This document shows positions 37,740 to 46,126 of a stretch of DNA of 64,000 nt, one piece after another. Below the pieces are notes generated by a model. It was given only the letters and a program-made list of their open reading frames with translations. It had not been told where the DNA came from and made no database searches. Origin of the DNA: Mycolicibacterium elephantis DSM 44368 (lineage in GTDB: Bacteria > Actinomycetota > Actinomycetes > Mycobacteriales > Mycobacteriaceae); the NCBI RefSeq assembly GCF_004014805.1, contig NZ_ATDN01000002.1, forward strand, positions 62,001-126,000, read 5' to 3'. Positions within the stretch are counted from its first letter, which is position 1. Each line of letters starts with the position of its first letter. Made by a program: the position numbers and the translations under genes.

Positions 37740-39272
37740 CTAGTCCAGGTAGTCGCGCAGCACCTGCGAACGGCTCGGGTGGCGCAGCTTGCTCATGGTC
37801 TTGGACTCGATCTGGCGGATGCGCTCGCGGGTGACGCCGTAGACCTGGCCGATCTCGTCGAGCGTGCGGGGCTGGCCGTCGGTGAGGCCGAACCGCAGCC
37901 GCACCACTCCCGCCTCGCGCTCGGACAGCGTCTCCAGCACCGACTGCAGCTGGTCCTGCAGCAGCGTGAAGCTCACGGCGTCGACGGCCACGACCGCCTC
38001 GGAGTCCTCGATGAAATCGCCCAGCTGCGAATCGCCTTCGTCGCCGATGGTCTGGTCCAGCGAGATCGGCTCACGCGCGTACTGCTGGATCTCCAGCACC
38101 TTCTCCGGCGTGATGTCCATCTCCTTGGCCAGCTCTTCGGGCGTGGGCTCGCGGCCCAGGTCCTGCAGCAGCTCGCGCTGGATGCGGCCGAGCTTGTTGA
38201 TCACCTCGACCATGTGCACCGGAATGCGGATGGTGCGGGCCTGGTCGGCCATCGCGCGGGTGATCGCCTGGCGGATCCACCACGTGGCATAGGTGGAGAA
38301 CTTGTAGCCCTTGGTGTAGTCGAACTTCTCCACTGCACGGATCAACCCGAGGTTGCCCTCCTGGATCAGGTCCAGGAACGCCATGCCGCGACCGGTGTAG
38401 CGCTTGGCCAGCGACACCACCAGACGCAGGTTCGCTTCCAGCAGATGGTTTTTCGCGCGGTCACCGTCGCGGCAGATCCACATCATGTCGCGGCGCTGGG
38501 CGGTGGTGAGCTTCTCGCCCTTCTCGGCGTACTCGGTCATCAGCTGGGTGGCGTACAAACCCGCCTCGATGCGCTTGGCGAGCTCGACCTCTTCCTCCGC
38601 GTTGAGCAGCGCGACCTTGCCGATCTGCTTGAGGTAGGCACGCACCGAGTCCGCCGAGGCAGTCAGCTCGGCATCCTTACGCGCTTGCCGCAGCGCCTCG
38701 GATTCCTCTTCGTCCCAGACGAAGTCGCCCGATGCCTTGTCCTTCTCCGAGGGCTCGGCGATCTCTTCGTCGTCCTCGTCTTCGTCGGCGGCGCCCTCTT
38801 GGGCGGTGGCGGCAGCCGGCGCGGCTTCCTCGGTGTCGTCGGCGTCGAGGTCCTCGAGCTCGAGATCGGCGGCGTCGACCTCTACGTCGAGGTCCTCGCC
38901 GGGCTCGACGTCAAGGTCTTCGGTGGTCTCGACGTCCTCGGTGGCGACGTCGTCGACTTTGGTCTCGGCCGCGGTGGCCTTCTTGGCGCGGCCACGAGTG
39001 GTCGCCGCGCCGGACTTGGGCTTGGCCGACCGCGACGCCGGCTTCGCCTTGGCGGCGGCCTTGGCGGGGGCGGTTTTGGCGGGGGCGGCCTTGGCCGCTT
39101 TGGCCGTCCGGCCCTTGGACTTGGTGGCCTTCTTGGCCGGCGGCGAACTGTTGGCTGCCTTCTTCGCGGCCCCGGTACCGGTGGACTTCGCCGGAGCCTT
39201 CTTGGCGGGGGTTTTGGTAGCGGTGCGCTTTACCGGCTCGTCGGTTGCCGGGCTTGCCTTTGTCGCTGCCAC
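37740..39272 (-). CDS. sigA: Primary RNA polymerase sigma factor SigA
   Basis: Housekeeping sigma factor, 510 aa. I chose GTG 39272, giving [20 protein letters not shown], which aligns with the known start of M. tuberculosis SigA, and AAAGGG lies 5 nt upstream. The N-terminal 180 residues are Lys/Ala/Pro-rich, then acidic ([20 protein letters not shown]), typical of mycobacterial SigA region 1.1. Regions 2–4 are complete: [33 protein letters not shown] and [19 protein letters not shown]. Confidence 0.98.
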   Translation of the reverse strand: MAATKASPATDEPVKRTATKTPAKKAPAKSTGTGAAKKAANSSPPAKKATKSKGRTAKAAKAAPAKTAPAKAAAKAKPASRSAKPKSGAATTRGRAKKATAAETKVDDVATEDVETTEDLDVEPGEDLDVEVDAADLELEDLDADDTEEAAPAAATAQEGAADEDEDDEEIAEPSEKDKASGDFVWDEEESEALRQARKDAELTASADSVRAYLKQIGKVALLNAEEEVELAKRIEAGLYATQLMTEYAEKGEKLTTAQRRDMMWICRDGDRAKNHLLEANLRLVVSLAKRYTGRGMAFLDLIQEGNLGLIRAVEKFDYTKGYKFSTYATWWIRQAITRAMADQARTIRIPVHMVEVINKLGRIQRELLQDLGREPTPEELAKEMDITPEKVLEIQQYAREPISLDQTIGDEGDSQLGDFIEDSEAVVAVDAVSFTLLQDQLQSVLETLSEREAGVVRLRFGLTDGQPRTLDEIGQVYGVTRERIRQIESKTMSKLRHPSRSQVLRDYLD

Positions 39273-39413
39273 GTACACCCTTTCGTCTCGCATCTCTTCT
39301 TCGCTGGCGAGGCTCCACGCGAAGCGCGGGGATGCGTGCACCATCGAAGAGCGTTGGCTGTCGAATATTGGCGGTTGATTTCGCCGCTATCCGGTATGCG
39401 GCCGCCGACGACC

Positions 39414-39419
39414 ATTGTA
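39414..39419 (-). promoter_or_regulatory. Likely -10 element of sigA
   Basis: TACAAT on the minus strand, about 140 nt before the GTG, in the 202-bp spacer between ppgK and sigA. The -35 is unclear. Confidence 0.5.
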
Positions 39420-39474
39420 ACGACACTGTCCGAGGCAACCGTCCTGAGCGGCAAATTCACCTCGTCGGGCGCGT

Positions 39475-40284
39475 CTACTCGACGGTAGCTGTGACGTCGA
39501 CCTCAGCGGCCATCGCGGCGCCGACGATGCCCGCGGTGTTGCGCAGCGAGGCGGCCACCACCGGGGTGCGGTTCTGCAGCAGCGGAATCCACTTGTCGGC
39601 TTTGCGGCTGATCCCGCCGCCGGCGATGAACAGATCGGGCCAGATCGCGTTCTCGATGGCTACCAGGACTTTCGTCACCTCACGGGTCCAGCGCTCGTAG
39701 CTCCAGCGCTTCTTCTCCTTCACCGAGGACGCCGCGCGGTGCTCGGCTTCCTTGCCGCCGACCTCGAGGTGGCCGAACTCGGTGTTGGGCAGCAGCGCGC
39801 CGTTGTGGATCACCGCGGAACCGATGCCGGTGCCGAAGGTCAGCAGCACGATCACCCCGGTGTTGTCGCGTCCCGCGCCGTACTTCTCCTCGGCGAGTCC
39901 CGCCGCGTCGGCGTCGTTGAGCACGGTGACGGGCTGGCCGTCGAGGTGGGCGGTGATCACGTCGCGCGCGTTGACGCCGATCCAGGCCTTGTCGACGTTG
40001 GCGGCGGTGTGCACGATGCCGTCGACCACGACCCCGGGGTAGGTGACGCCGACCCGCTCGGTCCAGCGGAACTCGCGCACCACCGCGGCGATGGTCTTGG
40101 CGACCGCGTCCGGAGTCGCGGGTTGCGGCGTGGGGATCTTGAACCGCTCTCCGATCAGCGTGCCGGTGTCGAGGTCGACGATGCCGCCCTTGACGCCGCT
40201 GCCACCGACGTCGACTCCGAAGCCGCGACGGGGCTTTCCTCCGTTGGTCGAGGGGTCGGTGGGTGGGGAATCGGTGGCGGTCAT
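39475..40284 (-). CDS. ppgK: Polyphosphate/ATP-glucokinase PpgK
   Basis: ROK-type kinase that phosphorylates glucose with polyphosphate or ATP. 269 aa: phosphate-binding GVDVGGSGVKGGIVDL, VLNDADAAGLAEEKYGAG, LTFGTGIGSAVIHNG and FIAGGGISRK. The double Lys-Glu region VKEKKRWSYERWTREV is typical of PpgK. GAGGAGC precedes the ATG. Same position relative to sigA as Rv2702. Confidence 0.96.
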   Translation of the reverse strand: MTATDSPPTDPSTNGGKPRRGFGVDVGGSGVKGGIVDLDTGTLIGERFKIPTPQPATPDAVAKTIAAVVREFRWTERVGVTYPGVVVDGIVHTAANVDKAWIGVNARDVITAHLDGQPVTVLNDADAAGLAEEKYGAGRDNTGVIVLLTFGTGIGSAVIHNGALLPNTEFGHLEVGGKEAEHRAASSVKEKKRWSYERWTREVTKVLVAIENAIWPDLFIAGGGISRKADKWIPLLQNRTPVVAASLRNTAGIVGAAMAAEVDVTATVE

Positions 40285-40401
40285 GGGCGCTCCTCTACGA
40301 GGCCGGCAGATGCCTCACTGTCCGTGCGTTCCCACACCTTAGTGGCTTGGCTTAGCGTGCGCGGTGCTGTCGGGCGACCGGAACTGTGCTGCGATAGGGA
40401 C

Positions 40402-41250
40402 GTGATCGAAGACAACTCCGACCCGGTGCAGTTGCGCTCGGTCGCCGAACAACTGGCCGGCGAGGCCGCGGCGTTCGTGTCACGCCGCCGCGCCGAGGTG
40501 TTCGGCGACACGGCCGCCCTGCCCGAGACCGCGTCCTCCGTGCGCGCCAAGAGCACCCCGACCGACCCCGTCACCGTCGTGGACACCGAGACCGAACGGC
40601 TGCTGCGGGAACGGTTGGCGGTGCTGCGTCCGGGCGAACCGGTTGTCGGCGAGGAAGAGGGCGGATCACTCGCCGCCGCGAAGGGGCAGTACACCTGGGT
40701 GCTGGACCCCATCGACGGCACGGTGAACTTCGTCTACGGGATCGAGGCGTACGCGGTGTCGGTCGCGGTCCAGCGCGACGGCGCGTCGGTGGCCGGTGCG
40801 GTCGCCGACGTGCCCACCGGTGCGCTGTACTCGGCCGCGGTCGGTCACGGGGCGCGGCTGCAGCGTGGCGGCGTGACGAGCCCGCTGCGGTGCAGCAGCG
40901 CGACCGAATTGTCAATGTCGTTGGTGGGCACGGGATTTGCCTATGATGCCGAGCATCGGCGACGGCAGGCCGAACTCGTCGCCAAGATCGTGCCCATGGT
41001 GCGCGACGTGCGGCGCATCGGCTCGTGCGCCCTGGATCTGTGCATGGTGGCTGCGGGAAGACTCGACGCCTATTACGAGGAGGGCGTGCAGCTTTGGGAC
41101 TGGGCGGCAGGTGCGCTGATCGCCGCCGAGGCCGGCGCGACCGTGCGGCTGCCGCCGGTGGATCTCCCCGCCGACCAACCCGGGGGGATGATCGTGGCCT
41201 CCGCGCCCGGCGTCGCCGACGCGCTCAGCGCCGCGCTGGGCCTCGCGTAG
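40402..41250 (+). CDS. suhB: Inositol-1-monophosphatase SuhB
   Basis: Mg2+-dependent phosphatase that supplies myo-inositol for phosphatidylinositol, mannosides and mycothiol. 282 aa from GTG 40402 with AGGGA close before it. Metal site: GEEEG (about 83–87) and DPIDGT (102–107); the C-terminal WDWAAGALIAAEAG provides the last Asp. Divergent from ppgK across 117 bp. A palindromic repeat follows the stop. Confidence 0.95.
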   Translation: MIEDNSDPVQLRSVAEQLAGEAAAFVSRRRAEVFGDTAALPETASSVRAKSTPTDPVTVVDTETERLLRERLAVLRPGEPVVGEEEGGSLAAAKGQYTWVLDPIDGTVNFVYGIEAYAVSVAVQRDGASVAGAVADVPTGALYSAAVGHGARLQRGGVTSPLRCSSATELSMSLVGTGFAYDAEHRRRQAELVAKIVPMVRDVRRIGSCALDLCMVAAGRLDAYYEEGVQLWDWAAGALIAAEAGATVRLPPVDLPADQPGGMIVASAPGVADALSAALGLA

Positions 41251-41301
41251 GGATTTCGGTGCGTTTGGTCACGCTGAGCGTGACGAACCACGCCGAAATC
41301 G
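41251..41301. repeat. 51-bp imperfect palindrome, copy 1
   Basis: Arms of about 24 bp (GATTTCGGTGCGTTTGGTCA... against its near-complement ending GCCGAAATC) meet at a short centre. It lies between the convergent stops of suhB and cei and probably acts as a bidirectional terminator. A related copy lies at 44173–44223. Confidence 0.85.
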
Positions 41302-41304
41302 CCG

Positions 41305-41964
41305 TCAGCAGGCCGCGGTGTGAATCTTGGACAGCAGGGACGAATCGGCCGGTTGGGTGGCGTCCGGGCGCAGGCTGGCCAGCATCGCCTGGATGTCGTC
41401 GCCGGTGCTGAGCTCGGTGAACTCGGTGCCCAGCGCCAGATCCACCGTGTCGTCGGTGCGGTCGTCCTGGAACAACTCGGTGCAGGGCGCGACCAGCCAC
41501 ACGGCCGCGGCCGCGGAGCGCCCAGCCGGACCGAACCGGATCTGGCCGTGGCAGGTGAGCCGGGTGCTGGCGTAGATCGCGTCGTTCTCCGCGGTCGGGT
41601 CGGCAAAGCCCAGGTCGCGCAGATCGCCGGCCACCTCGGCGGCCTGTCCGCCCTGACCGCTGGCGTTGAGCACCCGGATCTTCGTGTCGGCGAGCTTGGC
41701 CGGCGCCACCTCGGTCATCTCCGAACGCGAGACCTGCACACCCAACGACGGGGGCGGCGGCGCGTCGGGGTCCGTCGCCACCGGCGGAGGGTTGCACACG
41801 GTCGCCTCGCGGACGTCCGCGGGCCGGTTCAGGGCGACCACCCAGATCACCATCGTCACGAGCGCCAACACGGCGAACATCACGATGGCCGGCACGTAAT
41901 GGCGCCGACGAAACGGGCGTCCGTGCCTGTCGAACGCGGTGCCCTCGGTGATTTGCGCGACCAC
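41305..41964 (-). CDS. cei: Cell-envelope integrity protein Cei (Rv2700-like), LytR_C domain
   Basis: 219 aa. A short cytosolic N-terminus (FRRRHYVP) is followed by one membrane helix (about residues 25–46). The extracytoplasmic LytR_C domain has KIRVLNASGQGGQAAEVAGDLRDLGF. Cysteines in TVCNPP, LTCHG, APCTE and the C-terminal TAAC could form two disulfides. The M. tuberculosis homologue is needed for envelope integrity and virulence. GTG 41964 is supported by a leaderless -10. Confidence 0.9.
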   Translation of the reverse strand: MVAQITEGTAFDRHGRPFRRRHYVPAIVMFAVLALVTMVIWVVALNRPADVREATVCNPPPVATDPDAPPPPSLGVQVSRSEMTEVAPAKLADTKIRVLNASGQGGQAAEVAGDLRDLGFADPTAENDAIYASTRLTCHGQIRFGPAGRSAAAAVWLVAPCTELFQDDRTDDTVDLALGTEFTELSTGDDIQAMLASLRPDATQPADSSLLSKIHTAAC

Positions 41965-41970
41965 GACTGC

Positions 41971-41976
41971 ACTCTA
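41971..41976 (-). promoter_or_regulatory. -10 element of cei
   Basis: TAGAGT on the minus strand, 6 nt before GTG 41964. A mirror TAGAGT on the plus strand (41989–41994) makes the CTCTAGA/TCTAGAG inverted repeat at 41972–41994. Confidence 0.65.
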
Positions 41977-42017
41977 GAGGCAATGGTCTAGAGTCCCTCG
42001 GGCGACGTCCCCTAGAA

Positions 42018-42033
42018 TGTGATGTAACTCACA
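42018..42033 (+). promoter_or_regulatory. Perfect CRP-type palindrome upstream of the DUF4193 gene
   Basis: TGTGATGTAACTCACA matches the mycobacterial CRP (Rv3676) consensus TGTGA-N6-TCACA without mismatch. A TAGAAT -10-like element (42013–42018) abuts it. A second candidate promoter, TTGGTG (42066–42071) with TACAAA (42089–42094) at 17 bp, lies downstream. Confidence 0.75.
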
Positions 42034-42126
42034 CTGGAACGTGTGCCATTCCGGGCACGAATCATTTGGTGGATGCGTTCGACGCTGGTACAAAGCCTTG
42101 CTGCAACGTTTATCGGAGGGGACGAG

Positions 42127-42429
42127 ATGGCTACCGATTACGACGCCCCACGGCGAACCGAGACCGACGATGTCTCAGAGGACTCGCTCGAGGAGCTGAA
42201 GGCGCGGCGCAACGAGGCCCAGTCTGCGGTCGTCGATGTCGACGAATCGGAGTCCGCTGAGTCCTTTGAGCTGCCAGGCGCTGACCTATCCGGCGAGGAA
42301 CTGTCCGTGCGCGTCATTCCGAAGCAAGCCGACGAGTTCACCTGCTCCAGCTGCTTCCTCGTGCATCACCGCAGCCGACTGGCCAGCGAGAAGAACGGTT
42401 TGATGCTCTGCACCGACTGCGCGGCCTGA
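42127..42429 (+). CDS. DUF4193 small zinc-motif protein (Rv2699c-like)
   Basis: 100 aa from ATG 42127 behind GGAGGGG. The N-terminus is acidic (DDVSEDSLEELKARRNEAQS). The C-terminus has FTCSSCFLVHHRSRL and LMLCTDCAA: two CxxC pairs that probably hold zinc. The family is conserved and highly expressed in mycobacteria and has no known function. The long 5' region with a CRP site suggests regulation by cAMP. Confidence 0.9.
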   Translation: MATDYDAPRRTETDDVSEDSLEELKARRNEAQSAVVDVDESESAESFELPGADLSGEELSVRVIPKQADEFTCSSCFLVHHRSRLASEKNGLMLCTDCAA

Positions 42430-42453
42430 CGGGTGCGGTCGAGGGGGTCGGAA

Positions 42454-42936
42454 TCACCGCGGTCCGCGCAGCGCGGACAGCACACGGTCCGGATGACGAC
42501 AGCTCACCAGCCAGTACGGCGTGGGATCGTCGGGATCATCGAGAACCAGAAGAACCATGGGGCCCACCCACGCCCGATGCATGACGAACGCCGCGGGATC
42601 CAGTTGGCGGCCCAACGCCGCGGACTTGGCGCTGCGCGGCACTTCGGCCATGCGCGAGACCACGCTCATCGGCAGGTGTGCCGCGCCCACCCACAGCTCG
42701 GTGTCGTCGGCGCTGCTGACGACTCGCACCTCGGTCTTGCCGAGCCACAGCAATACGACGGCCGCGACTGGCAGCAGCACCGCGAACGGCAACCAGTTCG
42801 GCAGGTTTGGTATGCCCTGGTTGAACTCGAGGGCGAGCAAGGCGCCGAGCCCGAGGCCCGGCGGCCACCACCACCAAGGCACCCACAACCGTTCCCGGTA
42901 GCGCACGGTTTGCGACGTGGCACGCGTGTCCGACAC
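42454..42936 (-). CDS. DUF3093 membrane protein (Rv2698-like)
   Basis: 160 aa from GTG 42936 (a longer start at 42972 would overlap dut). [29 protein letters not shown] is the DUF3093 signature. Two membrane helices (about residues 20–38 and 47–66) precede a soluble domain with [15 protein letters not shown] and [17 protein letters not shown]. Function unknown. It shares a bidirectional promoter with dut. Confidence 0.88.
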   Translation of the reverse strand: MSDTRATSQTVRYRERLWVPWWWWPPGLGLGALLALEFNQGIPNLPNWLPFAVLLPVAAVVLLWLGKTEVRVVSSADDTELWVGAAHLPMSVVSRMAEVPRSAKSAALGRQLDPAAFVMHRAWVGPMVLLVLDDPDDPTPYWLVSCRHPDRVLSALRGPR

Positions 42937-42943
42937 GCGGCCA

Positions 42944-42949
42944 AGGGTA
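42944..42949 (-). promoter_or_regulatory. -10 element of the DUF3093 gene
   Basis: TACCCT on the minus strand, 7 nt before GTG 42936. It overlaps the dut -10 on the opposite strand by two bases. Confidence 0.65.
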
Positions 42950-42953
42950 ATCT
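42948..42953 (+). promoter_or_regulatory. -10 element of dut
   Basis: TAATCT, 8 nt, then GTG 42962; leaderless. Confidence 0.7.
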
Positions 42954-42961
42954 CTGACGTC

Positions 42962-43426
42962 GTGTCCACCACTCTGGCCGTCGTGCGTCTGGACCCCGAT
43001 CTGCCGATGCCCAGCCGCGCCCATGACGGCGACGCCGGTGTCGACCTCTTCAGTGCGGTCGATGTCGAACTCGCGCCCGGTCAGCGCGCGCTCGTCCCGA
43101 CAGGCATCGCGGTCGCCATCCCGCACGGGATGGTCGGCCTCGTCCACCCCCGGTCGGGTTTGGCTGCCCGCGTTGGGCTTTCGATTGTCAACAGCCCGGG
43201 TACCATTGACGCCGGCTACCGCGGTGAGATCAAGGTGGCGCTGATCAACCTCGACCCCCAGGCGCCGATCATCGTGCACCGTGGCGACCGGATCGCACAG
43301 TTGCTCGTGCAGCGCGTCGAACTGCCCGAGTTGGTGGAGGTGACGTCTTTCGACGAGGCAGGCCTTGCTGACACTTCCCGTGGCGACGGTGGCCACGGTT
43401 CCTCCGGCGGACATGCGAGTTTGTGA
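42962..43426 (+). CDS. dut: dUTP pyrophosphatase Dut
   Basis: Hydrolyses dUTP to dUMP, keeping uracil out of DNA and feeding thymidylate synthesis. 154 aa from GTG 42962, the exact length of the M. tuberculosis enzyme. Five trimeric dUTPase motifs: [36 protein letters not shown] and the C-terminal [15 protein letters not shown], whose glycine-rich arm closes the active site. The stop overlaps the next ATG (TGATG). Confidence 0.98.
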   Translation: MSTTLAVVRLDPDLPMPSRAHDGDAGVDLFSAVDVELAPGQRALVPTGIAVAIPHGMVGLVHPRSGLAARVGLSIVNSPGTIDAGYRGEIKVALINLDPQAPIIVHRGDRIAQLLVQRVELPELVEVTSFDEAGLADTSRGDGGHGSSGGHASL

Positions 43427-44172
43427 TGGCATTCGGTAAACAAGACAACGACGACGACACCCGCGACGAGGCTGGCGCAGCGCCGGACGACACCGACGAC
43501 GAGCCCGACGGTCCCTTCGACATCGACGATTTCGACGACCCGGGGGTGGCCACGGTGGGGCGGCTGGATCTGGGTTCGGTACTGATCCCGATGCCCGAGG
43601 CGGGCCAGGTCCAGGTGGAGCTCAGCCCGCAGGGCGTGCCCAGCGCGGTCTGGGTGGTCACGCCCAACGGCCGTTTCACCATCGCCGCGTACGCAGCGCC
43701 GAAGTCGACGGGACTCTGGCGCGAGGTGGCCGCTGAACTGGCCGAGTCGCTGCGCAAGGACGTCCCGTCGGTGAGCATTCAGGACGGCCCGTGGGGGCGC
43801 GAGGTCGTCGGCGTCGCGGCGGGGGACCCGAACCAGGCCGGTGTGGTGCGGTTCATCGGCGTCGACGGCTACCGCTGGATGATCCGCTGCGTCGTCAACG
43901 GCACCCAGCAGAACATCGACGCGCTCGCCGAGGAGGCACGAAATGCCTTGGCCGACACCGTAGTTCGCCGTGGCGCCACCCCGATGCCGGTGCGTACCCC
44001 GTTGACCATCGAGCTTCCCGGCCCGATGGCCGAGCAACTGCGCGCCGCTGCGGAGCAGGCCGCCGCCCAGCAGGCGCAGCAGGCCGGTCAGCGGCCGCCG
44101 CCTGAGCCGGCGGCGCGCCGCAGCGAGCAGGGCTCGGCCATGCAACAGCTGCGCACGATCACCGGCGGCTAG
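43426..44172 (+). CDS. DUF3710 protein (Rv2696c-like)
   Basis: 248 aa. Very acidic N-terminus (DNDDDTRDEAGAAPDDTDDE), then a conserved core with LGSVLIPMPEAGQVQVEL, WVVTPNGRFTIAAYAAPKS and GWREVA-type residues, and a Gln/Ala/Pro-rich C-terminal tail. Family is actinobacterial with no known function. Translationally coupled to dut. Its end meets a palindromic repeat. Confidence 0.86.
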   Translation: MAFGKQDNDDDTRDEAGAAPDDTDDEPDGPFDIDDFDDPGVATVGRLDLGSVLIPMPEAGQVQVELSPQGVPSAVWVVTPNGRFTIAAYAAPKSTGLWREVAAELAESLRKDVPSVSIQDGPWGREVVGVAAGDPNQAGVVRFIGVDGYRWMIRCVVNGTQQNIDALAEEARNALADTVVRRGATPMPVRTPLTIELPGPMAEQLRAAAEQAAAQQAQQAGQRPPPEPAARRSEQGSAMQQLRTITGG

Positions 44173-44918
44173 CGATGTCGGTGCACTTCGTCACGCTCAC
44201 CGTGACCAAGTACGCCGAAATCGCACGCTTGTAGCGCTGTCAGACACGCCGCGCCGAGCACCGCCGGGTCGGCGCCCATCTCGTCGAGCGTGACGGTGCG
44301 CAGCGCGGCGCGCGGCGCGGCCGCGACCCACTGCTCGGCGACCTCGACGGGATGGACCGGGTCGTCGGTGGCCGCGGCGACTCCCATCGGGACGGCGAGC
44401 GTCGCCAGCTCCTCGCAGGTGGGCGAAACATAGCGGGCAGCCTCCTCCATCGCGTCGGGCAGCGACGGCCACTGCCCGGCCCACGACCGGGCCAGTTCGT
44501 CGGCCAGCCACTGCGGGCTCGACGCCCGCATCGTCGCGGTGGCCGCGTGGAGGCCCTGCTCACGCAGCGACTGGGCGGAATGGCGTGCGGCCATGGCGGC
44601 CGGCGCCGTGTCGGGCGCGCCCGTCCACGCGGGCAGCGCGGCCAGCACGGCGACCGTCAGCTCCGGATGCCGCAACGCCCACTCGGTGGCCACCGCCGCG
44701 CCGATCGACACCCCGCCCACGGCGATCGCGCCCGCCCGTGCGGCGTCGTCCAGCGCAGCGCGATAGCCCTCGACCAGCCGCTCCGGTCGCGGCGCGGGGG
44801 TGACGATCACCGCGCCCGCTTCGCGCAGCGCGCCCGCAAATGCCCGGTAGACGTAGTCGTCGTCGGAGCCGGTACCGGGCAGCACAACCGTGGTCACCCC
44901 ACGCAGATCGACGGCCAT
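44169..44918 (-). CDS. Alpha/beta hydrolase (Rv2695-like)
   Basis: 249 aa from ATG 44918. VVLPGTGSDDDYVYRAF forms the oxyanion-hole region, and GGVSIGAAVA holds the probable nucleophile serine. ATDDPVHPVEVAEQW holds the acid. The last 17 residues (about DFGVLGHGERDEVHRHR) are encoded by the palindromic repeat at 44173–44223 and are not typical of the fold, so the usual catalytic His near the end is hard to place. The start lacks a clear ribosome site. Confidence 0.82.
   Translation of the reverse strand: MAVDLRGVTTVVLPGTGSDDDYVYRAFAGALREAGAVIVTPAPRPERLVEGYRAALDDAARAGAIAVGGVSIGAAVATEWALRHPELTVAVLAALPAWTGAPDTAPAAMAARHSAQSLREQGLHAATATMRASSPQWLADELARSWAGQWPSLPDAMEEAARYVSPTCEELATLAVPMGVAAATDDPVHPVEVAEQWVAAAPRAALRTVTLDEMGADPAVLGAACLTALQACDFGVLGHGERDEVHRHR
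44173..44223. repeat. 51-bp imperfect palindrome, copy 2
   Basis: Related to the copy at 41251–41301 in both arms (TTCGGTG...CGTCACG / CGTGAC...CGCCGAAATC). It follows the DUF3710 stop and is translated on the minus strand as the C-terminus of the hydrolase. Confidence 0.82.
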
Positions 44919-45013
44919 CAGACGATCGTGCCCTGTCGCGAAATTGCCCCGCGTGGCGAGGCGGTCGTCACATGGCAAATCGGATCCAACAGGTCTACGG
45001 TGGCGTTGGTTGG

Positions 45014-45033
45014 GGTAGATCTACGGTAGATCT
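45014..45033. promoter_or_regulatory. Two GGTAGATCT repeats, 11 bp apart
   Basis: GGTAGATCT at 45014–45022 and 45025–45033, with the palindrome GTAGATCTAC at 45015–45024. A partial third copy, GGTCTACGGT, lies at 44992–45001. It sits 20 bp before the OB-fold gene and may be an operator. Confidence 0.5.
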
Positions 45034-45053
45034 GCGATAGGTCAGGAGACGCC

Positions 45054-45425
45054 ATGGCTACGGCCGAGGGGTATCTGCGCCGGCTCACACGGCGGTTGAC
45101 GGAGGACCCGGAGCAACTCGATGCCGAAGAACTCAGCGATGAAGCCGCCAGCACCGGCGCGCAGAAGGCCATCGACTGTCAGCGCGGTCAAGAAGTGACG
45201 ATGATCGGCACACTGCGCAGCGTGGAGTGCAGCGGCAAGAGCGGCACCGGCGGCGTCAAGGCCGAACTGTTCGACGGCACGGACTCGGTGATGCTGGTCT
45301 GGCTGGGCCAGCGTCGGATACCCGGAATCGAGTCGGGCCGGACCCTGAAGGTGCACGGCCGGATCGGCAAGCTCGACAACGGCGCCAAGGCCATCTACAA
45401 CCCGCATTACGAGATCCAGAAGTGA
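45054..45425 (+). CDS. OB-fold nucleic-acid-binding protein (Rv2694c-like)
   Basis: 123 aa with a single OB-fold: EVTMIGTLRSVECSG, AELFDGTDSVMLVWLGQRRIPGIESGRTLKVHGRIG and a terminal YNPHYEIQK. The layout resembles the OB domain of RecG or tRNA-binding proteins. The N-terminal 45 residues form a charged helix. AGGAG lies 5 nt before the ATG. It overlaps the DUF3159 gene by 4 bp (GTGA). Confidence 0.87.
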   Translation: MATAEGYLRRLTRRLTEDPEQLDAEELSDEAASTGAQKAIDCQRGQEVTMIGTLRSVECSGKSGTGGVKAELFDGTDSVMLVWLGQRRIPGIESGRTLKVHGRIGKLDNGAKAIYNPHYEIQK

Positions 45426-46126
45426 GCGAGCCCGGAACCGTACCGGGTGAACCGAGCAGCAGAGTCAACGCCCTCCTCGCCCAGGTCGGCGGGGTCAGCG
45501 GGCTGATCTACTCCTCGCTGCCGGTGGTGGCGTTCGTTCCGGTGTCCTCGCTGTTCGGGCTCGTCCCCGCGATCGTGTCGGCGCTCGGGGTGGCCGCGGC
45601 CGTCCTGGTGTGGCGGCTGGTGCGTCGCGAGAGCGCGCAGCCGGCGATCTCCGGCTTCTTCGGCGTCGCCATCTGCGCGCTGATCGCCTACGTGATGGGG
45701 GAGTCGAAAGGTTACTTCCTGCTCGGCATCTGGACGTCGCTGCTGTGGGCGTCGGTGTTCGGGCTGTCCGTGCTCGTGCGCAGGCCCGTCGTCGGCTACA
45801 TCTGGAGCTGGGTCAGCGGCCACGACCGCGGCTGGCGCGACGTGCGCAAGGCGGTACTGGTGTTCGACGCCGCGACGACGGTGTGGGTGCTGGTCTTCGC
45901 CTCGCGGTTCCTCGTGCAGCACCATCTCTACGGCGCCGACCAGACGGGTTGGCTAGGCGCCGCGCGCATCGCGATGGGCTGGCCGCTGACCGCCGTCGCC
46001 GCGCTGGTCACCTATCTGGCGATCCGCTCGGCGCAGCGCGCCATCCGCGCCCATGAGGCCGCGCTCGCCGACACCGCGGCCGACGCCACGCGCGCCGAGC
46101 GCGACGACGTAGCGGATGCCCGCTGA
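45422..46126 (+). CDS. DUF3159 membrane protein (Rv2693c-like)
   Basis: 234 aa from GTG 45422. Six predicted membrane helices with the DUF3159 stretches GGVSGLIYSSLPVVAFVPVSSLFGL and VGYIWSWVSGHDRGWRDVRKAV. The intracellular C-terminus is Ala/Arg/Asp-rich. No function is known. It is coupled to the OB-fold gene upstream and overlaps the MFS gene by 11 bp. Confidence 0.87.
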   Translation: MSEPGTVPGEPSSRVNALLAQVGGVSGLIYSSLPVVAFVPVSSLFGLVPAIVSALGVAAAVLVWRLVRRESAQPAISGFFGVAICALIAYVMGESKGYFLLGIWTSLLWASVFGLSVLVRRPVVGYIWSWVSGHDRGWRDVRKAVLVFDAATTVWVLVFASRFLVQHHLYGADQTGWLGAARIAMGWPLTAVAALVTYLAIRSAQRAIRAHEAALADTAADATRAERDDVADAR

